Shown here: in pieces, positions 32,992 to 43,700 of the stretch
How positions within the stretch are numbered: the first letter of the stretch is position 1
How the letters are laid out: every line of letters begins with the position of its first letter
Assembly (NCBI GenBank): GCA_033977485.1
Contig: CM066993.1
Coordinates: forward strand, 66,814,864 to 66,878,863
Direction of reading: 5' to 3'
Source of the DNA: Hydrangea macrophylla
Lineage: Eukaryota; Streptophyta; Magnoliopsida; Cornales; Hydrangeaceae
DNA length: 64,000 nucleotides
Made by a program: the position numbers and the translations under genes
The notes under the pieces: generated by a model
What the model was told of the DNA's origin: nothing
The model's input: the letters and a program-made list of their open reading frames with translations, nothing else
The model's database searches: none

Positions 32992-34395
32992 TGATCGGGA
33001 GAGAACTAATCCTAATTATACGCTTTAACGAGCATTTGTTAGTACCTTTTTATCCTGTTTTTGTATATTTTTACTCTGTTTTCTAGTTTCTGACAGGTTT
33101 TGGAAGAAATCAACTGAACCAGGCTAAACAAGGTGAAAAAGCAGGAAGAAGGAAGCTGAAAAAGACACTTCGCGCGCGCGACCCGCGGGCGCGGAAATCC
33201 AAGAATCGCGCGCGCGATCCGCTCGCGCGAGAATCCAGAAACCGCTCGCGCGATCCGCTCGCGCGAGACCCCCAAGAACTCGCTCGCGCGATCCGCGCGC
33301 GCGAGGTACCCAATGTCGCGCTCGCGCGACCCGCTCGCGCGATATGCCCAAAAATCAAAGTTGCGTATTTCAGTATACTGAAGACTCCTGTGCAAACGAG
33401 ACTGCTAAACGACGTCCAGACTGTAAATTACATGCGTTTCAGTCCGTTTCGAGTTGTAAAGGCTTCCAAAACATGTTGTAAATCTATATAAACTCTATTT
33501 TACTTCAATTAGAGGGTTGGCAACCAATATACACATTCATATACAACCATATACACATATACTTCCAGCCCTTGAAGAGGGAGAAGCAAGGAGAAGAAGA
33601 AGAAGACCAAGGATTTCCATGGCCTCCTCCATCAACTACTTGCTGATTTCTACTCCTATGGCAGCTTAGATCTTAGATCTAGGGTTTCAATGAAGCCCTA
33701 GATGAGTAATAGGGTTTTATTTATGCTTTTATTTTAGTTTTATTATGTATGGATGACAGTCACATGTTTAGAGGATTTTTATATATAAATCGTACTTACA
33801 TTGATTAAATCATTGCTTTCGGAATTTATTCTTGTCTTAGATCTATTTTGACTGTGATGTGCTCAACGATCTATTCTTGCTGTGCTTGTTTAGATTGTTT
33901 ACATGTGATGGTGCTTTAGTGATTCGTGCTATCAAGTATCCGAATAGTCCATGCCTAGGTTAGACGGATTAGATCACAACCCTAGTTTAGTGTGAGATAA
34001 TTCGTGCTATCCGCAGATGGATTATGTTGGTGCTTGAACCATGATTATCTTCTTGTCGGAGGAATTGGGCTTGTAGCTACAATTCCCCATATTCATCCAA
34101 CGTAATAAGCTAAAGTAATTCATAGATATTCCTATTATGAAGCTAGTGGTGGATTTGCAATCCTAGGTTTCCTTTAAATATTACTTAAAAACACTTTTAA
34201 TTGCTTTCATAAGTTAGATTTATTTTTATTTAGTTTAATTCAAATCAAATCAAATCTGTTTTCATAATTAATTAGACTTAGGTTTAAAATTAAGTCGCTG
34301 TAGTAATCAATCTCTGTGGGTTCGACCTTTACTTCCACACTGCAAATCTATTGAAAAGTAAAGAATACTTTTATATCTTGATTCTGACAACATCA
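32992..34395 (+). repeat. 3' LTR of element B
   Basis: This 1404-base LTR is identical by eye to the 5' LTR except for one substitution near 33105 and about 87 extra bases of CGCGCG/GATCCGCTCGCGCGAGA repeat inside 33171-33340. It is followed by the GATAA duplication. Confidence 0.95.
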
Positions 34396-35287
34396 GATAA
34401 TAAAGAAATACTCCGGAGATTTGGAAGCATATTGTATACAACCCTTGTACATGAATTAAATCTTCCCAAATACGGCTTTGCCTTCCTAGACAAACACTTC
34501 CTTCTACTAAGCTAGGCCAAACGTGGCCTAGCATCCTACTGTTGATGGCCGAAATAGGAATTGGGGAAATAAGGAAGTAATATTTCCTTATGCTTAACTT
34601 AAATTAAAGTATATTATATATATGCCAAATGTACATCAGCCACATGACACACGCACATGCAGCCTCAAACACATATACGACACAACACATGCCACTGATG
34701 TCCATGACTAATCACTTTGGTGATAATTATCACCTACACATCACACGTGCAAAGTGATACACCACTACTTCACCCAAATTACAACTAGACACCCCAGAGA
34801 TATATATTAATATCCATTTGACCCCTTAAATTATAATAATCAATTAAAAGTACTAAAAATGAATTTTAGGGTTGTTACAACTATGTCGATGATGATGTCC
34901 CTACAGAGGATCACCCCGACGGAGGTCAGACAGAAGAGGACTACTATGCCGAGGACTACCTCTACGCCAATTGAAGGTTAGGCTGGATAGCAATTTAATT
35001 ATCTTTACTATTTTCTGACCTTTTTGTAATCAGACATATGTTGCCTTTACATTTATATTATTGTTATGTTTTATTTGATCCGAGACTCTGATGTCTAATA
35101 GTTAGTAACTTTCTATTGACTTTAAGTTATCTTTATCCAGAACCTAGATTACATTCTTATTATCTCTTTTCCTTATTGCTGCTTAGTACTGCGTGGTGTG
35201 GACAATCATGTGACTTCACTAGTCGCTGGCTTTGGACCCCAAAAGGAAATTTAATTTTCTCTATTTTTGCCGTTCTGGGGCATGACA

Positions 35288-36145
35288 GATGCAATATACT
35301 AAAGTGTTCGATCGTTACTTCTCAAAACGTGTCTTTGAAAAATGTGGGGGATTGTTGTAATTTGTAGTTCAAATAGGGTGTTTTTCAAAGCCAAACACTT
35401 TCTGTTTCTACATCTCTCTAGTTGGTGTGGTCTTGGGTAAAAGTATGATAGAGACCCTTTTCCCACATTGCTTAGTAAGAGGGAGTTGAGAGGCATAATA
35501 TAAGCTTTTACAATATGGGCTTAGTAATAAGTTGGAACATGTGGACTCTCACGTGCACATGAGCCAAGTCCAAGCTAAGCCCAAATCCAATAGAAATTTG
35601 GGCTCCGATCCGGAAATCATTTAACCGGGCGCGTCATGTCTTACTCGCGCTCAGGGGGGGGGGGGGTGCAAATCCCGGGCTCCAGATCGGGATTTTGTTG
35701 ACTTACCAAATGCGATTTACCAAATAAACTCAATCATATAAACGTTACAGAGAATTTTTATCCTAAATAAAATCACATGTTTTGCTTTCTTCATGGGATT
35801 ATATTGGGTTTCTAAAGTTATGTAAACGTGGGTCTTCTTCGTGAATAAACACAGCAATACAATCTTCTCTCTCTGGTTCTTCTTTGTTCTTCTCTTTGGT
35901 TCGATCACTGATATACATACAAGACTGTTTTGTGCCCCTTGTTCAACGAGTGTACGTTAACAAGGACGAGACTGCTTAATCCTGGAGGGTAAACCGCTGA
36001 GACCTTATTGTACCGAGGCAAGAACTTCGAGGGGCGAAAATTACTCTTAAGGACAGTGTCTTGAACACGACTCAGTCAGACTCTTCGACCCGATTGATAA
36101 GTATTATTGTTCACAGCAGTATCTATTTATTAATATTTTCTAACA
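35288..36145 (+). mobile_element. Ty1/copia 3' LTR with a scrap of interior
   Basis: The polypurine tract GTGGGGGAT (35344-35352) is followed by an LTR from TGTTGTAATTTG (35353) to TTTTCTAACA (36145), 793 bases with TG...CA ends. The first 65 bases are the element's interior, cut off by the chromovirus insertion at 35287/35288. A run of about 13 G lies at 35656-35668. A TATA-like stretch is not obvious. The 5' LTR is outside the window. Confidence 0.75.
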
Positions 36146-36554
36146 AGACCCAGTGTAAAGTGCTGAGCCCCACTATATCAGCCAATGAGAGAGGAAGGTG
36201 AGTAAAGGAGGAGCAATTTTGGGATGAGCAAAATTGCACTCTAATACCTCCTTGATAAGCCATTTACTTTCCCACAATTTCCTTTCTTTCTTTTTATTAT
36301 TTATTATTTTTTATAATAGAAATTTTGGCAATATCTCTAAAAGTAACTACTAAAAGTGTAAAATTTTATTTGATTCTTACGTTAAAAAGTCCTTGAAATT
36401 AAAATTTTTACTTAATCTTCATGTAAAGTTTAATAAAATTTGACTTAGCATTCATATACATATGACCTTTTTCTAATTAGGAATATTAATTATCATTAAC
36501 TATAAAGTAAAAATACTTTATATACTTATAATTGAATCACCCTTTTTATAATTA
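36146..36554. other. Unassigned AT-rich DNA
   Basis: About 400 bases between the copia LTR and the Helitron. The first five bases, AGACC, are the expected position of the copia target duplication. No ORF or RNA gene is recognised. Confidence 0.5.
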
Positions 36555-37417
36555 CTAGGATAGAGACCCGTGCAATGCACAGGTCCGTTAAAATTGAAAA
36601 ATTAATTAGATGTTTTTATTGTTGATGCATTTAATATTAAATGTATTAAATATGCACTACTAACAAAATAAAGTTGTAAACGTAAAAGCTTCAATAATTC
36701 TGGATGGAAGCAAATATATTTTCTTTTCTTTATTTTTTTTTCGTTTTCAAATCTTTCTTTAGTGTTTTCACTTTTGTTTGTTTTTATCATTTCTCTCCTT
36801 TCATTTACTTATTTTTTAACCACAATTTATTATATGAACTATGTACAAAATAATGCAACTACGTATAAACTTTATACAATAAGGTTGAGAGTAATGTTGT
36901 TTTAAAAATAATAACTTATTTTTAATATCATAACACGTGATATTTTGAAAAACCTTATCATCTTTTGTCATTTGTCTTTTTTGTTTAATTACATATAAAC
37001 TTCATACAATAAGGTTGAAAGTGTTATTTAAAAGTAATAACTTAGTTTTAACATTATAGCACATGATATTTTGAAAAAACTAATCTTATTTGTTCTTCTT
37101 TTTTTCTTTTTTTTTTCTTTTTATGGGAATGATATGAAATTGCATGAAATTATAAATTTCAAAAATAAATTTATTAAATTTATTAAAACTATTATTATTA
37201 TATATTTATTATGAGTATGTAAGTAATTATAAATTATAATTTGTTTTGTAAGTTTGCAAAGTATTTCATATATATTTATTATGCTTATGATAGAAGTGTA
37301 TGTGTGTGTGTGAATTAAATTTATAGGAATGCGTATTTAATAAAATATGATTGTGGATGTATTAGTAATTGTAAATTATAATTTGTCTTTTCACTTTGCA
37401 AAGTATTTCTTATATAT

Positions 37418-37451
<34 letters not shown>

Positions 37452-37618
37452 GAATTAAATTTATTATATCTATTATTATTATTATATATTTATGAGGAGT
37501 ATGAAATGACGTGAAATTAAATTTAAAAAGCAAACAAACGTATGTGTGTGTGAATTAAATTTATAGGTATGTGTGTATGATAAAATATGATTTTAGATAT
37601 ATTAGTAATTGTAAATTA

Positions 37619-37911
37619 CTCCCTCCGTCCCATAATAAATGTCCACATTTTCCCTTTTTGGATGTCTCACAATAAGTGTCCACTTTCCTAAATTGGTATA
37701 TAACATTTACTTACTTTCCAAAACTACCCTTATAATAAAGACAAAGTAGCATTTATTTGTGGTCCCAAAACAAGCAAAAAGTCAAACACTCATCACATCT
37801 AAGGGTAAAATTGGAAAGTGACTCTTTAATGAATCCAAAAAATTAATATAATACAACTTTCTTAAACATTGTGCAAAATGGAAGTGGACACTTATTATGA
37901 GACAGAGGGAG
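37619..37911. mobile_element. Stowaway-type MITE, TA target
   Basis: The left terminus CTCCCTCCGTCCCATAATAA and the right terminus TTATTATGAGACAGAGGGAG are inverted repeats with few mismatches. TA flanks both sides (37617-37618, 37912-37913). The 293-base length, CTCCCTC ends and TA duplication define the Stowaway (Tc1/mariner) class. Confidence 0.92.
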
Positions 37912-38070
37912 TACAATTTATCTTTTACTTTGCCAAGTATTTCTTAAATATGTATTATGATTATTGTTATATAGTTATTATGAGTATGAAAAGATATGAA
38001 ATTGTATGAAATAATAATTTTATAAAACAAATGAATTAAATTTATTAAGTGTAAATTATATGTGTGTAAA

Positions 38071-38560
38071 GCCTTGTTTGGGAAAAACCAAAACAAAAAA
38101 ACAAAAACCAAAGCAAAATCGATTTGCCAAACAAGGCATCATAATTGTTGACTTTTGATCCAATATATGTGTGTAAAGCATTGTTTGGGAAAAACGAAAA
38201 CAAAAAAAATAAAAACAAAGCACAAAATCGGTTTGCCAAACAAGTTAGCCGAAATTGTTGACTTTTGATCCATGGTTTTAGTGCCTTGTTTGGGAAAAAG
38301 TGGAAGCAAACAAGACAAACAAAGCCACAACTGATTTGCCAAACAAACCCTATTATCTTTGGAGTACCTTGTTTGGTTTTTTTTTTCAACTGATTTGCCA
38401 AACAAACCCTATTATCTTTGGAGTACCTTGTTTGGTTTTTTTTTTTTCAACTGATTTGCCAAACAAACCCTATTATCTTTGGAGTACCTTGTTTGGTTTT
38501 TTTTTTAAAAAAAAAAACACGAACACAAATAAAAGCAAAATTCGGTTTGCCAAACAAGGC
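38071..38560. repeat. GCCTTGTTTGG fold-back units with an internal tandem triplication
   Basis: Three units start G(C/C/A)(C/T)TTGTTTGGG (38071, 38178, 38283) and end TTTGCCAAACAAG(GC) (38137, 38244, 38560), so each has inverted ends about 15 bases long. The first two units are separated by a repeated ATTGTTGACTTTTGATCC. The third unit is swollen by three near-identical copies of about 59 bases (38328-38505), each holding TTTGCCAAACAAACCC and CCTTGTTTGG. Confidence 0.8.
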
Positions 38561-38685
38561 ATAGCATCTCAATGTATTAGTAAAGACAAAATTACATACA
38601 AGGAGCAAACAATTTAAAGAATTCTAAATTAAGACAAAATTGAAATTGAAAACTATTCTAAGGCTCTTTTATAATATAGTGTAGA

Positions 38686-39799
38686 TATATACATGTTTTG
38701 AGTTTTTTTTGCTATACAAAACTGCGTCCATTGCACGTGCTCAAATCTCAATAGTGTCAAGTGCGTGCTACATTTTACTGTTTTTCCTTGATTGAGGTCT
38801 TCTTTTATTTCATCATATGATTTTTTTTTTTTTGGCTAAACAATCACTTGGTTTATTCACATAACATTCATGTAAGCAATTGGTTGGCATTTGGCACCCT
38901 TCTGGGTTCCAAGTTTCTCCCCGGGCAAACACATGGGGTAAAAATTAAATTTTAAAAAGTTGAGGAATGTAGGTTCCTTGTCTCCATTTCTTTGTTTTTG
39001 CCTTCATCAGGAACATTTTCATCTCCCCCGTCTACTTAGATAATATTTGCAAACAGATCAAAAATCACCTTTGCCTTTTTAGGTTGATTGATGGCTTGTG
39101 AATTTTTATTTTTTTTTGGAATACAAATTCTTTGCCTGTCTTTCATAACTTCGGGATCGATACCTATTATTGTATTTATCAGAGTAGAACAAGAAACAAA
39201 CCTCGAGCACGTGCACCGACCCACAACACACGCACTAAATAAATTAGGGAGATAATCTAGCGGTAGGATCTGAATCCACACCAAGTTGGACATTTTTTAA
39301 AATCCATCCCTCTAATTATCTTACTCGACCCCTAAGGTTTTTTTGAATCCCTAGCCTCCCTTAGAAGTCCAAGAATTCTGACCACAAACTACTTTTACCT
39401 ATATGAAGTTTCGAACCCTCAACCAAGAGGATATAACTCCCCTATTGAGACTCGCTTCCACCTAGGTTAAGTGGGTTCTGGGTGACGGCTTGTGAGTTGG
39501 TCCATTTAAAATGGTGACTTTGTGTTACAAGCGTAGGGGGCTTGTTTGGGTGGTTAAAGGCCAGCAAATTGCTTTGACCACCATACAGTTTCTCCCATGA
39601 TGTTTAGATTGAGAGCTTATAAGTTTGAGAATGCACAAAATATGATCAGTTTTAATCTCTTTGTCAAGTTTTATGAAAGCCACTATTTGTTCTTGACAGA
39701 GAACTTATTTCGGAGCATCATCCAAATATTTAAGTATATAAAATTGGTTCATTTATGGTTCACAAAATCAATTTTGACCCTTCCCCAATAGCTCATTTG
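38686..39799. other. Unassigned DNA between Helitron and copia element
   Basis: AT-rich, with no supportable gene, RNA or bounded repeat. Short weak frames only. Confidence 0.5.
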
Positions 39800-39804
39800 G
39801 AATC

Positions 39805-40702
39805 TGTTGAAAAGGAGTGTATATTTAAAATTGGAGGGAAAGGTTGAGGGAAAAACTTTGAAATTTGGTTTTGAGTTTTGTCTTATTCACAAACTAACCC
39901 AAATGATATTTTGCTTGTCCCACATAGGAAAATTAGAGGAAGTGGGAAGGACATATATAAGTGGAGGTTGGAGGAAGGGTTGGGCCCCTTGGGGGTACCA
40001 AGTTTTGTGAAGGGGAAGGACCTAGGCCCAATTGGGTTTACCACAAAACACACACACGCGCGCGCCGCCGCCGCCCCGCCCCGCTCCGCTCCGCTCCGTT
40101 CCGGGCCGGGCTTGGGCTTGGGTTTGGATGTGGATGTGGATCCTACTCCTATATATCTTTTTATACAAAGTTTATTTGGAAAATAAATTTCTTTTTTAAT
40201 TAAAAAGAGTTTAATTTCAGTTGGAGACCAAGTCTCCCCACCAACCCCTCCACGTTTTTTCCTCCAGATTTTTTCTCTAACGTTTCCAGACTTCTCTCCA
40301 CGTTCTGCAACGTTAACTTTCCCAACGTTCACTTTCCCAACGTTCAGAATATCTTCTTTATATATACACAAACTGATTTCATCAAAACAGACAGTTTTAC
40401 AGAGAGAAAAAGAGTTACAGATTTTTAATATAGAGTTTCATATACAGTTTCTGAGCAACGATTATTGAAAGGGTGTGGGTTTTCCGATCTTCCTCCGTGC
40501 AAGGATTTTCGAGACAGAGGCGATTTCTGGGCTGCTTTATCCTGGGGACGTCGTGGCCTTCATCCGAACGAACTGCTTGCACAACTTGGGCAGAGCCGCG
40601 AAGCGTCTTAAAGAGAGCGACTAAGTCCGCGACTCATCCCAAGAAAAACGTCAAGGCTACTGTTATTGGTAAAATTGTTCCTTTTTTATTTCTGCAGCAA
40701 CA
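39805..40702 (+). repeat. 5' LTR of the intact copia element
   Basis: This 898-base LTR has a likely TATA box, CATATATAAGTGG, at 39951. Downstream are (CG)n, (CCG)n and CCGCT repeats (40053-40100), where the two LTRs differ in length. Repeated AACGTT motifs lie at 40275-40340. The last 30 bases (GTAAAATTG ... TTTCTGCAG) look like a small intron but this is only suggestive. Confidence 0.95.
39951..39963 (+). promoter_or_regulatory. Candidate TATA box in copia LTR
   Basis: CATATATAAGTGG is the best TATA match in the LTR, about 145 bases from its left end; transcription would start about 30 bases later. The identical copy is at 45320 in the 3' LTR. Confidence 0.5.
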
Positions 40703-40727
40703 ATTTTAAGACGACTTTACATCTGCC

Positions 40728-43700
40728 ATGGACTCTTCAATGCTCTCTGTTACCCATGACCTCAACAAACCCTTCAAATTTGAGGGCCTTCACTTTAAAC
40801 GGTGGAGGATGAAAATGATGTTTTTCTTAACTACGAAAAAATTGCAATCTGTTTGTCTTTCTGAAAAACCCACTCTTTCTGAAAATCCCACTGTTGCTCA
40901 AATCAGAGAGTCTGACACATGGAATGAAAATGATTTTCTTTGCAAAAACTATATTTTGAATGGACTCTCTGACAGTCTCTATGACTATTATGCAAACTGT
41001 GATTCTGCAAAAAAAGTTTGGGATGCCCTTCAGAAAAAATATGACACTGAAGAAGCTGGAGCAAAGAAATTTGCAGTCAGCCGTTATTTGAAATACCAAA
41101 TGACGGATGACAAATCTGTTGAAGCTCAATCCCATGAGCTGCAACAAATTGCTCATGAGATAATTTCTGAGGGCATGGATTTAAATGATCAGTTTCAAGT
41201 TGCTGTCATTATTGACAAGCTTCCCCCAAGTTGGAAAGATTTCAAAAATATTTTGAGACACAAAACTAAAGAATTTTCATTGGAAAGTTTGATTACTCGC
41301 CTTCGTATTGAGGAGGAGGCAAGAAAACAAGATTTAAAAGAACAGGTTCTTGTTGTTTCCAACAACAAGAAACCTCAAAATTTTTCTAAAAACAAAACCT
41401 CTGTTGTTCTGAAACCACCTTCAAAAACCATGAAGTTTCAAAATCGAAATCAGAACAAGAACCGTAACAACAACAAGAATCAGAATCCGAAGCCAAATCA
41501 GAATAGGAACATACCCCCCTCAGGAATAAATGAAGCTGGACTGTTTGTTTGCTACAATTGTGGTAAACCAGGTCATATGGCTCGAAACTGTAGGAATCAA
41601 CGACGAGTTGCTCCCCAAGCAAATCTTGCAGAAGAGCAGCTCGTTGCTATGATTTCCGAGGTCAATATTGTTGGTGGATCCGAGGGGTGGTGGGTAGACA
41701 CTGGCGCCTCTCGCCATGTTTGCTATGACCGTGACATGTTCAAATCCTATTCTGAAGCTAAGGACAAGAAAGTGTTGTTGGGTGATTCCCACACCACTAC
41801 TGTTGCTGGTATTGGGGAGGTTGAATTGAAGTTTACTTCTGGAAAGACTGTCATTTTGAAGGATGTCTTGCACACTCCAGAAATGAGGAAAAATCTTGTT
41901 TCAGGCTATCTTCTCAATAAGGCTGGATTTACTCAAACTATTGGGGCTGATCTTTTTACTTTGACTAAGAGTGGAGTGTTTGTTGGAAAGGGTTATGCAA
42001 CTGAGGGCATGTTTAAATTAAATGTTGATTTTAATAAAGTTTCTTCTTCTGCTTATATGTTGTGTTCTTTTAATATTTGGCATGCTAGATTATGTCATGT
42101 GAATAAAAGGCTTGTGAAAAATATGAGTAGTCTAGGATATATTCCACAATTATCTTTAAATGAATTTGACAAATGTGAATTTTGTAGCCAAGCAAAAATC
42201 ACTAAAACCCCACATAAATCTGTCACTAGGGAATCTGAACCTCTTGAATTAATTCATTCAGATATTTGTGAATATGAAGGAATTTTAACTAGGAATGGAA
42301 AAAGGTATTTTATTACTTTCATTGATGATAGTTCAAATTATTCATTTGTTTATCTTATGAAAAATAAAAGTGAAGCCATTGACATGTTCAAAATTTTCCT
42401 AAATGAGATTGAAAATCAATTTAATAGAAAAATTAAAAGATTTCGTAGTGACAGAGGACATGAATATGATTCTGATGAATTTATTGCTTTATATAAAATT
42501 AATGGAATCATTCATGAAAAAACTGCCCCTTATTCCCCTGAAATGAATGGAAAAGCTGAAAGAAAAAATAGAACTTTTACTGAATTAGTAGTTACTATTT
42601 TATTAAATTCAGGGGCAGCTTCTCATTGGTGGGGGGAAATATTATTAACTGTTTGTCATGTATTAAATAGAGTTCCTAACTCTAAAACTAATATTTCCCC
42701 TTATGAATTTTGGAAAAGAAGGAAACCAAATGTGGATTATTTTAGAACATGGGGTTGTTTGGCATATGTTAGAATTCCAGACCCTAAAAGGTCCAAATTA
42801 GCTAGTAGAGCTTATGAATGTGTTTTTATTGGTTATGCTATTAATAGTAAGGCTTACAGATTTTATGACTTAAAGAATCATGTTATAATTGAATCTAGTG
42901 ATGTTGATTTTTTCGAAAATAAATTTCCTTTTAAATTTAAAAATAGTGGGGGTTCAACATCATATGATATGCCTAGATTAGTAGAACCAAACGAATATGA
43001 ACTAGAGCCTAGAAAAAGTAAAAGAGCCCGAATCGCGAAAGATTTTGGGACCGACTTTTATACTTACAACTTAGAGGAGGATCCTAACACCCTCCAAGAA
43101 GCTTTGACTTCTATAGATGCTGATTTATGGCAAGAAGCTATAAATGATGAAATGGAATCATTGGAATCAAATAAAACTTGGCACTTAGTAGATCTTCCAC
43201 CTGGTTGTAAGACAATAGGTTGCAAATGGATTCTTAAAAGGAAATTGAAACCCGATGGCACGATAGATAAATATAAGGCACGTCTTGTAGCTAAGGGTTA
43301 TAGACAAAGAGAAAATATTGATTTCTTTGATACTTATTCACCTGTCACTAGAATTACTTCTATTCGTGTACTATTTGCTTTAGCTGCTATTCATGATTTA
43401 GTAGTACACCAAATGGATGTTAAAACGGCCTTTTTAAATGGTGAATTAGAAGAAGAGATTTATATGGACCAACCTGAAGGTTTTATTATTTTTGGTCAAG
43501 AAAATAAAGTTTGCAAATTGGATAAATCTCTTTATGGTTTGAAACAAGCTCCTAAACAATGGCATGATAAATTTGATAGTTTAGTCATCTCAAATGGTTT
43601 TAAAATAAATGAAAGTGACAAATGTATTTACTACAAATTTGAAAACAATACTTGCACTATTATTTGCTTATATGTGGATGACTTACTTATTTTTGGTTCA

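Larger units (their letters stand above)
25997..34395 (+). mobile_element. Element B: young gag-protease-only LTR retrotransposon
   Basis: A complete 8399-base element with LTRs 25997-27313 and 32992-34395, ends TGATCGGGAG and GACAACATCA, and target duplication GATAA (25992-25996 and 34396-34400). It has a primer-binding site, a polypurine tract and a single 863-codon gag-protease ORF; no RT, RNase H or integrase is present. The two LTRs show one base substitution by eye plus a GC-repeat length difference (1317 versus 1404 bases), so insertion is recent. The interior order matches element A throughout, but the LTRs of A and B share only their ends and some blocks, so they are separate subfamilies. 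Confidence 0.95.
25397..34879 (-). mobile_element. Second solo LTR of the GAGAG family, target duplication ACTAT, split by element B
   Basis: The left part (25397-25996) begins AGTCACACCCCG, one base off the expected TG. The right part (34401-34879) ends GGGTTGTTACA. The flanking repeats are ACTAT at 25392-25396 and 34880-34884. Without element B it is about 1.08 kb, matching the 1.09 kb copy at 6256-7345. The left parts are collinear and similar; the right parts are more diverged. Orientation is chosen as for the first copy. Confidence 0.85.
23243..35287 (+). mobile_element. Chromovirus (Tekay-like) 3' end: chromodomain plus 3' LTR, nested insertions
   Basis: Only the last 70 codons of integrase, the polypurine tract and the 3' LTR are in the window. 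The rest lies left of the Athila-like insertion, outside the window. The LTR runs from TGTAATACCCTG (23507) to GGGGCATGACA (35287) and is about 2.3 kb without the insertion of the solo LTR (25397-34879). The insertion site is the interior of a copia element about 65 bases before its 3' LTR. Confidence 0.85.
23507..35287 (+). repeat. Chromovirus 3' LTR, split by nested elements
   Basis: The left part is 23507-25396 and the right part 34885-35287. It contains the CAATCGATTG palindrome array (23600-24480), a TATA-like tract at 23805, and TG (23863-23882), TA and GA microsatellites (24043-24062). From 24780 to 25090 there are loosely repeated segments around CATATGTTCTTAAAAG and ATGCAGTGGAC. Confidence 0.82.
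36555..38685 (-). mobile_element. Non-autonomous Helitron
   Basis: On the minus strand it begins TCTACACTATATTATAAAAG (38685 downward), the usual 5' end of plant Helitrons, preceded by A. It ends with a hairpin (ACCTGTGCATTGCACGGGT) and then TCTCTATCCTAG at 36555, followed by T. TC start, hairpin, CTAG end and insertion between A and T with no duplication fit Helitrons. At 2131 bases with no Rep or helicase motif it is non-autonomous. It carries a later Stowaway MITE (37619-37911), TTA/ATT microsatellites (37420-37480) and the fold-back repeats at 38071-38560. Confidence 0.75.

Noticed and set aside
33039..33395. 118-codon Arg/Ala/Ser-rich frame on the minus strand, and the 89-codon one at 26044
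   Set aside because: Produced by the CGCGCG palindrome cluster of element B's LTRs, where several frames are open by composition.
38328..38505. Regular 59-base repeats as a CRISPR-like array
   Set aside because: Plain head-to-tail tandem copies without unique spacers, in plant DNA inside a Helitron.
40473..40709. 78-codon frame in the copia LTR, repeated as an 88-codon frame at 45859
   Set aside because: Same LTR sequence in both copies; no family features, and it lies in the untranslated leader.
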